A stretch of DNA of 9,442 nt. Origin: Gammaproteobacteria bacterium UBA6968 (GTDB taxonomy: Bacteria > Pseudomonadota > Gammaproteobacteria > Pseudomonadales > Azotimanducaceae). Position numbers and translations under genes: made by a program. Where the stretch lies: NCBI GenBank assembly GCA_002450255.1, contig DJYW01000081.1, positions 1-9,442 on the forward strand, in the 5' to 3' direction. Below the pieces are notes generated by a model. The model was not told where the DNA came from. It worked only from the letters and a program-made list of their open reading frames with translations, and did not search any database. Positions 1-6,125 of this stretch are shown here, one piece after another (the first letter of the stretch is position 1; every line of letters starts with the position of its first letter).

Positions 1-145
1 TCTAGCCGCAGCGCTGCATGCGTATAAGCACGAATGTGTTACGGTAAGCTAGTTCGGTTGGATGTTATATCGCTACGCCAGGGCGGCGTAACTAACAGGT
101 CAAGAACAGTACGCTCTCGACGATGTTAAGGGAGCATATTGGGGA

Positions 146-292
146 TTAGTCTTGGCCCATTTCCCATGTTTTGCTGGTGCGGCGAGCGCGTTCGAATTCT
201 GACAGGCTTTCTAAGTCTTCGTCGTCCTGACGTTTCTTAGCAAGCGCTGGCACTTCGTATTGCATTGTCTCGGTTTCTCGCAAAGCCTCCAT
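146..292 (-). CDS. Small charged protein, 48 residues, function unknown
   Basis: Reading the minus strand from the ATG at 292 gives a 48-residue protein ending in TAA. An AAAGGAG ribosome binding site sits 7 nt upstream (300-306), which is the main reason to believe it. The product is very hydrophilic, with an acidic middle (DDEDLES, about residues 23-29) followed by a basic RARR stretch (35-38). It has no cysteine, signal peptide or membrane segment. Residues 12-17 read YEVPAL, which fits the Y-x-x-P-x-L pattern seen in some RiPP leader peptides, but no RiPP enzyme lies in this window and the C-terminal half does not look like a typical core. It stands alone, well separated from the oxygenase gene at 707. 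I do not recognise the family. The coding call is fairly likely; any function is open. Confidence 0.6.
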   Translation of the reverse strand: MEALRETETMQYEVPALAKKRQDDEDLESLSEFERARRTSKTWEMGQD

Positions 293-706
293 GTGGGTTC
301 TCCTTTGTTTGGAAGCGAATTTGATAGTCGCTAGATTAAAGATTCTGTGTCTTTAGAAAAGAGAATTAATGAAAAGAATTCTATTCCAAAAAAGAAAGAA
401 TTTAATTAATACGTCACATTGGTCCTGTCTTGGGAGGTAAAAGCAAATCATCCGTACTCGCGCGGTCTGAGCATGACGCAGAAGTTCTACCACCGAGTCT
501 GACTGCTAGTGACAGGCCGACGCCAACCAATCATTCGCACGACGCGATGGGCCCGCACTAAGGAAAAACGTTGCCGCTGGCGCCAGCCGAGTCGATCAGA
601 CGGTTTAAAAATCAGCCAATCCAGACTGACTAACTAAGCTGCGCTGGTCCGCGTCTACTCGTGGCGACGCCGGCTATTTCGCCGATCTAGTAAAGGCGAC
701 TAATCG
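293..706. other. Intergenic region with AT-rich leader
   Basis: No convincing gene is seen in these 414 bases; the open frames on both strands are about 33 codons or shorter and lack ribosome binding sites. Roughly 325-415 is strikingly AT-rich, with the plus strand dominated by A and G. It lies directly upstream of the small minus-strand gene at 146-292, so it probably carries that gene's promoter, although I could not pick a clean -35/-10 pair. A perfect 12-base palindrome, GCTGGCGCCAGC, is at 576-587. No T-run terminator is visible below the oxygenase stop at 707. Confidence 0.5.
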
Positions 707-1579
707 CTATTTATAGTTATCCAGCGCGGCATCACCCAACTCGGGACGGGGCGTCTGCCGACCCACCGCGTGTTCCGGCGGCAAAATTTCCCGGCCACTC
801 GTACTGTTATAAGGATCGCTGTAATAGCCCAGCGCGTATTCGCCTTGGGTATAGCCCAACAAATCTTGTAACTCTGCGGAGAAGTCTTTGGCGATTTCCG
901 GCGGGCAAGACAAATACTGATTCTCTTCCTGGCGCAACCATCCCAGGCAATAGGTGATATTCAACCCGCATCGCGGCGCATTCGACCTATTAGCACCGCC
1001 ACTGTGTAACACGCTTCCCGAGTAAATGAACACCGATCCCTTGCTCATTTCCGCCTGGCAGATTTGCTCGGGCTCCGGCTCGTCCCGCCAATGCCAGGTT
1101 TGGCTGCCGGGTACGCATTGTGTGGCGCCATTTTCTTTAGTGAAGTCAGTGAGTGCCCATATAGTATTAAACTGGGGTTCGATTTCTTTGGGTAAATATT
1201 TGCCCCAGGCATATCGGTCGCGATGAATCGATTGCGCCGCGCCACCCGGGCCGATCTCAATGGTCTGCGTCAAATGCAAAATGATCTTGCGGGTGTAAGG
1301 ACCGAGAAACTCACGCGCACTGGCTACGATCAACTCGTCTAGAATCAACTCGCGGCAGGTGGCAGAGCGAGCGGCCAAGGCGCCAGTCCGTTTCGTTGTT
1401 TTGCCTAGAAAATCGTCGTGACCAGGCGGCGTGTTGTCGATAAAGGGTCTGACTTCTGCATTGAGTTGGTCAACCACATCGGTGCCGATGACATCTTTTA
1501 GGATGAGCGCGCCATCTGCTTGAAGGGTGCTCGCGACCTCTTCGGGGGTCGCGGTTGCGGGTAATGTTGTAAGTGTCAA
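707..1579 (-). CDS. Phytanoyl-CoA dioxygenase (PhyH) family protein
   Basis: A 290-residue Fe(II)/2-oxoglutarate-dependent oxygenase, probably cytoplasmic, expected to hydroxylate a small organic substrate with release of CO2 and succinate. The iron-binding triad is visible: His119 and Asp121 in an HRD motif, and His192 in LHSGG. Arg203 (APRCGLNITY) is placed to bind 2-oxoglutarate. The family-typical segment ENGATQCVPGSQ lies at 149-160. Length is normal for bacterial PhyH proteins. The start is a TTG; it is chosen because AGGGGG lies 5 nt upstream (1585-1590) and no in-frame ATG occurs before residue 178. Neighbours are not closely spaced, so it is probably a single-gene transcript. The natural substrate of bacterial PhyH proteins is rarely phytanoyl-CoA and cannot be inferred here; a role in the same catabolic programme as the right-hand operon is conjecture. 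Confidence 0.9.
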   Translation of the reverse strand: MTLTTLPATATPEEVASTLQADGALILKDVIGTDVVDQLNAEVRPFIDNTPPGHDDFLGKTTKRTGALAARSATCRELILDELIVASAREFLGPYTRKIILHLTQTIEIGPGGAAQSIHRDRYAWGKYLPKEIEPQFNTIWALTDFTKENGATQCVPGSQTWHWRDEPEPEQICQAEMSKGSVFIYSGSVLHSGGANRSNAPRCGLNITYCLGWLRQEENQYLSCPPEIAKDFSAELQDLLGYTQGEYALGYYSDPYNSTSGREILPPEHAVGRQTPRPELGDAALDNYK

Positions 1580-1584
1580 AGTAT

Positions 1585-1590
1585 CCCCCT
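1585..1590 (-). promoter_or_regulatory. G-run ribosome binding site of the PhyH gene
   Basis: The minus strand reads AGGGGG, then ATACT, then the TTG start codon. This site decides the start, because the codon itself is a weak initiator. The transporter gene at 4790 has an almost identical arrangement (AGGGGGG-ATAT-GTG). Confidence 0.6.
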
Positions 1591-1629
1591 AAATCTGTTT
1601 TTCCAGTCCATGCCATTTTCAAAAGCGTT

Positions 1630-1644
1630 TGGCAGTGCGTGCCA
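1630..1644. promoter_or_regulatory. Inverted repeat, possible operator for PhyH
   Basis: TGGCA and TGCCA are perfect 5-base arms around a 5-base spacer, giving a 15-base dyad. It lies upstream of the PhyH start where a transcription factor could act. Such a short dyad can occur by chance, so this is only a candidate. Confidence 0.3.
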
Positions 1645-1929
1645 CGGGTCTTTGCAAAACGAGTTCGCTTTTAATTTTATTCACAACTCGATCGCCGCAG
1701 TAAAGACCCTGAGCTGCGATTAATGCCGTCCACGCTTACGATCTGCTTACTTGCATGCAGCGCCTTGGGTTTTCGCAGGCGTTAGCGCGCTGTTGGTTGT
1801 TTGTCCGCCCCTTGAACCTGCGTTTAGCGAATCTGTGATGCCCCACCCTGTGATGAGTAACTATGAGTAAACTCGCCAAAAACGTTCAAGCAGGCGTTCC
1901 TGGGTCCACATCGGCAGGCGACAATCAAC

Positions 1930-2649
1930 CTAACCCGTCGAAAACGCCAAAACGCGCGAAATTTCATTCAAGCTACGACCGCTTTCCTCGCGCCAGGTAT
2001 TGAAAGCGTCCTGCACCTTCAGTAAGTCGCGTTTGCTCGTAGGGTTTTTATCAACTACCTCAGCATCGATTAAGGCCGCCACCACGTCAGCAGAAAACAA
2101 CGGCGTGTCATAACCTAGAAAACGCAGGCAATAACGGCCCGTCTGCCCACCCAACCGTGAACCATTGGTTTTTAGGTGAGACCACAAACCAACGAAATCC
2201 TCATCCGGCCAAGCCTGCAAAAAGGCGCCGTAGGAACCATGCTCTTCGCGAACATCGAGTATGTACTGGGCGTTCGCCCGCACGCTCGCGATTTTCTTAC
2301 CGTGACGAACGATTTCAGCATTGCCCTGTAGCACCTCTAACTCTTCATCAGCCAGCATGGCACAGTGCATCACATCGAAGTCATGGAACGCCGTTTCGAA
2401 TGCCGGCCACTTCGCTTCAATGATGCGCCAGACGAATCCCGAGCGGAATACACACGCTGTCATTTCAGCCAATATCGCGGCGTCGCTTACTTTCGTCATG
2501 TTCTGCGCTGGCCGTACAGCAGCCAGCAAGACATCGAGAACTTTCGGGCCACCCTTGCGCGCCGCCGCTCGCTTGTAAATGGTTTGCAGACGTTGCATTG
2601 CACACCTTATATCCATCGCTTTTTGATAAGCGCTAATTTTCGATCCCAC
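1930..2649 (-). CDS. DNA-3-methyladenine glycosylase I (Tag) family protein
   Basis: A 239-residue protein of the HhH-type Tag family (COG2818-like), which removes alkylated bases from DNA in base excision repair. The Tag-like core runs from about residue 60 to 175: MTACVFRSGFVW (63-74), WPAFETAFHDFD (81-92), the IVRHGKKIASVRANA stretch (113-127) and GSRLGGQTGRYCLRF (163-177). Trp74 matches the base-stacking Trp46 of E. coli Tag, but the position of its Glu38 is Cys66 here, and the N-terminal Cys/His and C-terminal His/Cys zinc residues of E. coli Tag are missing. It is therefore a divergent subfamily whose lesion preference may differ. The listed start is GTG at 2649, with no good ribosome binding site. 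Met18 (2598), preceded by AAGG, begins MQRLQTIYKRAAARKGG and may be the true start. It is transcribed divergently from the VOC gene at 2729. Confidence 0.82.
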   Translation of the reverse strand: MGSKISAYQKAMDIRCAMQRLQTIYKRAAARKGGPKVLDVLLAAVRPAQNMTKVSDAAILAEMTACVFRSGFVWRIIEAKWPAFETAFHDFDVMHCAMLADEELEVLQGNAEIVRHGKKIASVRANAQYILDVREEHGSYGAFLQAWPDEDFVGLWSHLKTNGSRLGGQTGRYCLRFLGYDTPLFSADVVAALIDAEVVDKNPTSKRDLLKVQDAFNTWREESGRSLNEISRVLAFSTG

Positions 2650-2656
2650 CTAATCA

Positions 2657-2689
2657 TTAACCTTGCCTAGCTGGGCATGCGAAGGTTAA
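2657..2689. promoter_or_regulatory. Inverted repeat between divergent tag-like and VOC genes
   Basis: Perfect 8-base arms TTAACCTT (2657-2664) and AAGGTTAA (2682-2689) flank a 17-base spacer. GC next to the left arm can also pair with GC next to the right arm if one base is bulged. The repeat sits in the only gap between two divergent genes, so it may be a shared operator; it could also fold as an RNA hairpin. If the glycosylase starts at Met18 rather than the GTG, the repeat lies about 60 bases upstream of it, a sensible promoter position. Confidence 0.45.
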
Positions 2690-2728
2690 CTATCCGGATT
2701 CATTCCAACAACCGCCAACGGAGCAGCC

Positions 2729-3166
2729 ATGAGCAGCAACGCACAACCGCGTTTTCATCTCGCGATACCGGTAATCGACTTGGAGGCTGCACGCCAATTC
2801 TACGCAGGCGTTCTCGGATGCCCGACCGGCCGCGAATCCGACCGGTGGATTGATTTCGACTTCTTTGGACATCAGCTTGTCACTCATTTGGTAGCACCAG
2901 AAGATCATCCGTCCGCCGCCACAAACGCTGTAGACGGCCATGCTGTCCCTGCCTCTCACTTTGGCATCATCATGGACTGGGACCACTATCAAGCGACTGC
3001 AAAAACCTTAACGGACCAACAGGTTGAATTCGTTATCGAACCCTACATTCGCTTCGCCGGCGAAGCCGGTGAACAAGCGACTCTGTTTATACGCGACCCC
3101 AGTGGTAATCATCTTGAGTTCAAAGCATTTCGCAACATAGAGATGCTGTTTGCGAAAGATCTATAA
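2729..3166 (+). CDS. VOC family protein (single-domain, COG3565-like dioxygenase/glyoxalase)
   Basis: A 145-residue single VOC-fold protein (glyoxalase/bleomycin-resistance/extradiol dioxygenase superfamily), probably a cytoplasmic metalloenzyme working as a dimer. The two beta-alpha-beta-beta-beta modules are clear: FHLAIPVIDLEAARQFYAGVLG (9-30) and HFGIIMDWDHYQATAKTL (77-94), ending in IRDPSGNHLEFKAF (121-134). The expected metal ligands are present: His10, His77 and Glu130. The WIDFDFFGHQLVTHL segment (40-54) resembles the COG3565 group, described as predicted extradiol-type dioxygenases with no firmly assigned substrate. ATG start with GGAG 5 nt upstream (2720-2723). It is the only main gene on the plus strand, divergent from the tag-like gene and convergent with the transporter. 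Fold and metal site are confident; the reaction is not. Confidence 0.88.
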   Translation: MSSNAQPRFHLAIPVIDLEAARQFYAGVLGCPTGRESDRWIDFDFFGHQLVTHLVAPEDHPSAATNAVDGHAVPASHFGIIMDWDHYQATAKTLTDQQVEFVIEPYIRFAGEAGEQATLFIRDPSGNHLEFKAFRNIEMLFAKDL

Positions 3167-3189
3167 GACAGCCAATCCCCGAGATGACT

Positions 3190-3228
3190 GTTCTAAAATG
3201 CAGCAACTCTTAGAACGTGCTGCCATTT
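3190..3228. terminator. Hairpin between convergent genes, possible two-way terminator
   Basis: The gap between the convergent VOC and transporter genes holds a stem AAATGCAGCA (3196-3205) with TGCTGC-C-ATTT (3218-3228), 10 pairs with one bulged C. Read on the minus strand it ends in ATTTT, and on the plus strand in ATTT, so it could stop transcription from both sides. A second stem, GTTCTAA (3190-3196) with TTAGAAC (3210-3216), interlocks with the first. The T-runs are short, which limits confidence. Confidence 0.45.
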
Positions 3229-3251
3229 AAAAGATAACAGCCAGCTTCAAG

Positions 3252-4790
3252 TCAACCGCGTCGCTTCGCCAATTCTATCTGTATTTGCGTTAGCCGCTCT
3301 GATGTTAAGGTGTAACGGCTAAGCAAATAAATGGGTATCAAGATGAAGGCGTTGACGATAACCGCGTCGGTTATAGCCAATCGAACAATCACATCCTCCG
3401 CAATCTCGGTATTTGCTGAACCCGGCTCCAATCCAATAAACGTATCCAAAAGTACCCCGCTCACAATAAGGCCAACACTGCCGACGGCTTTGGTAGCCGT
3501 CGCAACACCCGCAGAAAACACACCTTCCTGACGCTCGCCTACTCGATACTCCTGCTCGTCGACTAAATCGGGAATCATCGATAGCAGCATGATCATCGTC
3601 AACGCCTGCACGAAAGCCTGAACCACTGCAAAAGAAGACAAAAGGGGCAAAAACAGTGGGCTTTCGTTTTCCGGAAAAAACCCGCCAAGACGCATGGAAA
3701 CCGACACGAGGCTCAATAGCATTTGCACAAACAATGCGGCGCAAAGCACATGATGTTTTTGAAAAGCGGGCTGCAAGCGTGGCGCGACAATAAATGCCGA
3801 AATAGGGCCAATAATCATAGCGACAGAAATAAAGCCCAGCTGTTCGCCAGAGAGCCGCCAGAAATAGGTACTAACCAGCATGTCGAACGTCGCCAACGTC
3901 GACGCTATGCCAAAGTAAATCAACAGACCGCCCAACACAATCTGATAGTTAGAGCCGCGCAGCGCGAGCATAATTGCTCGTAGCATGTCACTGAAACTAG
4001 CACGGGTGGTTACCGCAGGCTGCAGTAAGTAAGGCACTTGTTTGCGAGTAAAATAGGCGCTGGCCAAACACCACAGCGTAATCAAAATGCCGATCAGCGG
4101 TGCAAAAAATGCGTAGTTTTCCGGATTCAGCTGGCCCTGCTCATAACCCGGTGATGCAGCAAAAACGAGGTTGAAAAATAGAAAACCAGCCAGGCCGCCG
4201 CAAACCGTGGCGATCAAAGCACGATAGCTAGCAAGCGATGTACGGTCCTGGTAATCCACTGCCAACTCGGGCGTGAGCGCACTCCAAGGCACGCTAAAGA
4301 CGGTAAAGGCCTGTCGCGTTAGAATAAGGAAACTCACCAACCAAGCGATCAGAAGAATCTCACTCAAACCTGCAGGTGGGGCAAAAAGCAAATAGATAAA
4401 GAAACCAAGCGGCACAGCCGCCGCGTACATAAAGGGATGACGCCGGCCAAGGCGTGATTTAAATCGGTCAGAAAAAGCGCCTACGAAAGGATCGGAAGCC
4501 GAATCTAACAACAACGCTAATCCACCAGCAACAGCGACCATAGTGGAGCTGAGCCCGAGGATCTGGTTGTAATACAACATGATGAAACTGCCGATAGCAA
4601 AATTCATGTGCTGCCCAGGCATTTCTCCGAGGGCATAAAGCAATTTCTGGATTACACTGAGACGCCCGACTCGCTCTTGCGAACGTGCATAGGTCCCTCG
4701 ACTCCCAGCGGCCATATCCAACATCTCAGCGCCCGCCACTGGATGCCCAGCAGTCTCCCCTCCCTCTTGGTCTGCATCAAATTCAGCCAC
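3252..4790 (-). CDS. MFS transporter, GPH (MelB-like) cation symporter family
   Basis: A 512-residue inner-membrane protein of the glycoside-pentoside-hexuronide:cation symporter family, predicted to import a sugar, glycoside or similar solute with Na+ or H+. About 12 hydrophobic segments run from residue 60 to 491. Family marks are DSASDPFVGAFSDR (96-109), where Asp96, Asp100 and Asp108 lie in the region of the MelB cation-site acids, then LGRRHPF (114-120), and IPDLVDEQEYRVGERQEGVFSA (406-427). The C-terminus is cytoplasmic and basic. About 45 hydrophilic residues precede the first membrane segment, longer than usual. The start is GTG, chosen because AGGGGGG lies 4 nt upstream (4795-4801); Met23 is a possible internal alternative. 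A 229 bp gap with repeats separates it from the VOC gene upstream, so it may have its own promoter. Related proteins in catabolic loci carry diverse substrates, so sugar specificity should not be assumed. Confidence 0.9.
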   Translation of the reverse strand: MAEFDADQEGGETAGHPVAGAEMLDMAAGSRGTYARSQERVGRLSVIQKLLYALGEMPGQHMNFAIGSFIMLYYNQILGLSSTMVAVAGGLALLLDSASDPFVGAFSDRFKSRLGRRHPFMYAAAVPLGFFIYLLFAPPAGLSEILLIAWLVSFLILTRQAFTVFSVPWSALTPELAVDYQDRTSLASYRALIATVCGGLAGFLFFNLVFAASPGYEQGQLNPENYAFFAPLIGILITLWCLASAYFTRKQVPYLLQPAVTTRASFSDMLRAIMLALRGSNYQIVLGGLLIYFGIASTLATFDMLVSTYFWRLSGEQLGFISVAMIIGPISAFIVAPRLQPAFQKHHVLCAALFVQMLLSLVSVSMRLGGFFPENESPLFLPLLSSFAVVQAFVQALTMIMLLSMIPDLVDEQEYRVGERQEGVFSAGVATATKAVGSVGLIVSGVLLDTFIGLEPGSANTEIAEDVIVRLAITDAVIVNAFILIPIYLLSRYTLTSERLTQIQIELAKRRG

Positions 4791-4794
4791 ATAT

Positions 4795-4801
4795 CCCCCC
4801 T
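4795..4801 (-). promoter_or_regulatory. G-run ribosome binding site of the transporter gene
   Basis: The minus strand reads AGGGGGG, then ATAT, then the GTG start. It supports the GTG over the out-of-frame ATG that begins two bases earlier. The layout closely matches that of the PhyH gene. Confidence 0.6.
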
Positions 4802-4849
4802 GTAATGCTTAGCCAGCCCCTGCATCGCCCACATAGGTTTTCGCTGACA

Positions 4850-4868
4850 CGGCTATGAGTCTCAGCCG
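4850..4868. promoter_or_regulatory. Inverted repeat upstream of the transporter
   Basis: CGGCT and AGCCG arms flank a 9-base spacer that itself contains GAG-T-CTC, giving a 19-base dyad about 60 bases before the transporter start. The position suits a repressor or activator site, but the regulator is not in the window. Confidence 0.35.
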
Positions 4869-4886
4869 CCTTTACTAACCAGATGC

Positions 4887-4926
4887 TTTGATCTCACCTT
4901 TTTGCCCGATTATTTGATCTTTTTGC
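4887..4926. repeat. Imperfect direct repeats upstream of the transporter
   Basis: TTTGATC and TTTTTGC occur twice in the same order: at 4887-4905 with TCACC inserted between the halves, and at 4913-4926 with none. The copies start 26 bases apart. They lie in the gap upstream of the transporter gene and might be tandem protein-binding sites; simple T-rich sequence could also produce them. Confidence 0.35.
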
Positions 4927-4969
4927 AGGCCTACTCTTTTGTTGATTGTTTAACACGACTTTTGGGCGG

Positions 4970-4992
4970 TAAAAAAGGCCACGCTTTGACCT
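4970..4992 (-). terminator. Possible Rho-independent terminator after the tandem VOC gene
   Basis: On the minus strand AGGTC (4992-4988) pairs with GGCCT (4980-4976), including one G-U pair, around a 7-base loop, and is followed at once by a run of six T (4976-4971). It begins about 28 bases beyond the stop codon of the VOC gene. The stem is only 5 pairs, so termination may be partial, letting some transcripts reach the transporter gene. Confidence 0.45.
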
Positions 4993-5019
4993 GCCCGGAA
5001 GACCGATTTGAGCGCCATC

Positions 5020-5949
5020 CTAATCAGGTAATGACTGCACTAAGCGAAGCATTATGTTGCCCTCTGCTCGCGTATCAAAATAACGACTGCGCCCGTCTGC
5101 ACTGGTTCGCAGACAAGCCACGCCCTTGGCTTCCAACCGATCTGTCTCCGCAGACAAATCAGCAACAGCGAAAGCGATATCGTTCACGCCGTCGCCACGC
5201 ACTTGCAAGGATTCTGAGTAAACGCTGGTGTCAGTGATGGATGCGAAGAAGTCGAAGGTCAGCGGGCCAACCGTAACGCTTGCGCTTTGCGCTCCAACTT
5301 CATTATCGCTAACAATATCAGTTGAGTTGGAAAACCCGATTTCAGCATAATAGGCGATCGTGGCCGGGAGATCTGCAACCCCGATACCCACACCGAGAAA
5401 CCGCCATTTATTGACTAACGGATGTGACTCGTTATTTGCCTTCCAGGCTCTTTCCCAGTCTGTTGCCGGTGGGCGCAAGGAGATCATCAGGTCGCCATGG
5501 GTGCGGGTGTCCAAATAGTTTTCGACGGTTTTGCCATTAACCAAAGCGTTAAACATCAGGTCGCAACCTTTGCCTAAAAAGAATTGCGTATCCGTCTCGA
5601 CCGACGCTGTGTTGAAACAGATGTGATTAATACCAGGGCCTTTTCGAGCCAGGTACTCACTGAGGAACATGCCCGGCCCAGGCCGCATCGGATAACACTC
5701 CAACTGGCAATCGCCAATCTGGGTTTCGCCATCGTTAAAAGTATGTGCGCCGCCTGTGGTATAGGTGTTCGTCACCGGGTCTCCTTCAAGCGTTCGGAAA
5801 TAGGTTAGCGAACCTTCGCCTGGCTCATAGGGCAGTAGCGGCTGAGGGCCGACACTGACACCAACGCCAATCGATTGGTAATGCCGCAATGTCGCGTTAC
5901 GGTTACTGATTGTCATGCCAACATGATTGACTTCCCAATCTTCTCCCAT
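5020..5949 (-). CDS. Tandem-domain VOC family protein
   Basis: A 309-residue protein with two VOC units, the layout of type I extradiol dioxygenases and related isomerases. Unit 1 (about 5-160) starts WEVNHVGMTISNRNATLRHY and keeps two likely metal-binding histidines, His9 and His109 (GINHICFNT), but the position normally holding Glu reads LMISL near residue 157. Unit 2 (about 183-305) starts FLGVGIGVADLPATIAYY; its ligand positions read Gly, Asn/Asp (GVNDIAF, 254-260) and a non-acidic residue in IMLRL. Classical type I extradiol enzymes carry the metal site in the C-terminal unit, so this protein is unlikely to be a standard ring-cleaving dioxygenase; an epimerase, lyase or binding role is possible. 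ATG start with AGGAGG 6 nt upstream. It lies 176 bp below the SDR gene, probably in the same transcript, and a hairpin follows it. Confidence 0.85.
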   Translation of the reverse strand: MGEDWEVNHVGMTISNRNATLRHYQSIGVGVSVGPQPLLPYEPGEGSLTYFRTLEGDPVTNTYTTGGAHTFNDGETQIGDCQLECYPMRPGPGMFLSEYLARKGPGINHICFNTASVETDTQFFLGKGCDLMFNALVNGKTVENYLDTRTHGDLMISLRPPATDWERAWKANNESHPLVNKWRFLGVGIGVADLPATIAYYAEIGFSNSTDIVSDNEVGAQSASVTVGPLTFDFFASITDTSVYSESLQVRGDGVNDIAFAVADLSAETDRLEAKGVACLRTSADGRSRYFDTRAEGNIMLRLVQSLPD

Positions 5950-6125
5950 GCTCAGCCTCCTCGCTTTGACCGGCTTGTAATCTGTTCTAAACCCGTTTCA
6001 GCGCGCTATTATTCTTTACCACGCGACCTTTCTTTTTAAGTTGAATCAGGCCCAATTTATGCTGGATGTCTGCCTTCGCGGCTTTTTAATTTTCTTCTGA
6101 TCTCGCGCTGTCCCGCGTTTTATCG

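Larger units (their letters stand above)
1580..1929. other. Intergenic region upstream of the PhyH gene
   Basis: These 350 bases separate the end of the DNA glycosylase gene from the start of the PhyH gene, both on the minus strand. I see no credible gene. An inverted repeat TGGCA-N5-TGCCA lies at 1630-1644, about 50-65 bases before the PhyH start, in a position that suits a regulator site. Short direct repeats lie at the other end: CTGTGATG at 1833-1840 and 1848-1855, and ATGAGTAA at 1853-1860 and 1863-1870. No clear terminator follows the glycosylase stop. Confidence 0.5.

Noticed and set aside
74..90. Short hairpin TACGCC-AGGGC-GGCGTA downstream of the small gene
   Set aside because: Only 6 pairs and no T-run on the minus strand, so there is no good case for a terminator.
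1630..1644. TGGCACG on the minus strand, resembling a sigma-54 -24 element
   Set aside because: The following GC is two bases too close to serve as the -12 element, so the spacing rules out a sigma-54 promoter.
1863..2003. Plus-strand frame of 46 codons starting with ATG in the gap after the glycosylase
   Set aside because: No ribosome binding site, low-complexity Ser/Pro/Lys content, and the last half runs antisense through the conserved end of the glycosylase gene.
3188..3203. CTG-N10-CAG, resembling a LexA (SOS) box
   Set aside because: It lies between the ends of two convergent genes, not at a promoter, has a poor right half, and is part of the stem already described.
4902..5237. Plus-strand frame of 111 codons starting at a TTG
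   Set aside because: Most of it is antisense to the conserved VOC gene, it has a weak start with no ribosome site, and its product is Arg/Gln/Cys-rich with no recognisable motif.
6065..6100. GC-rich triplet stem followed by TTTTTAATTTT on the plus strand in the SDR-VOC gap
   Set aside because: The stem is only 3 pairs and no plus-strand gene ends there.
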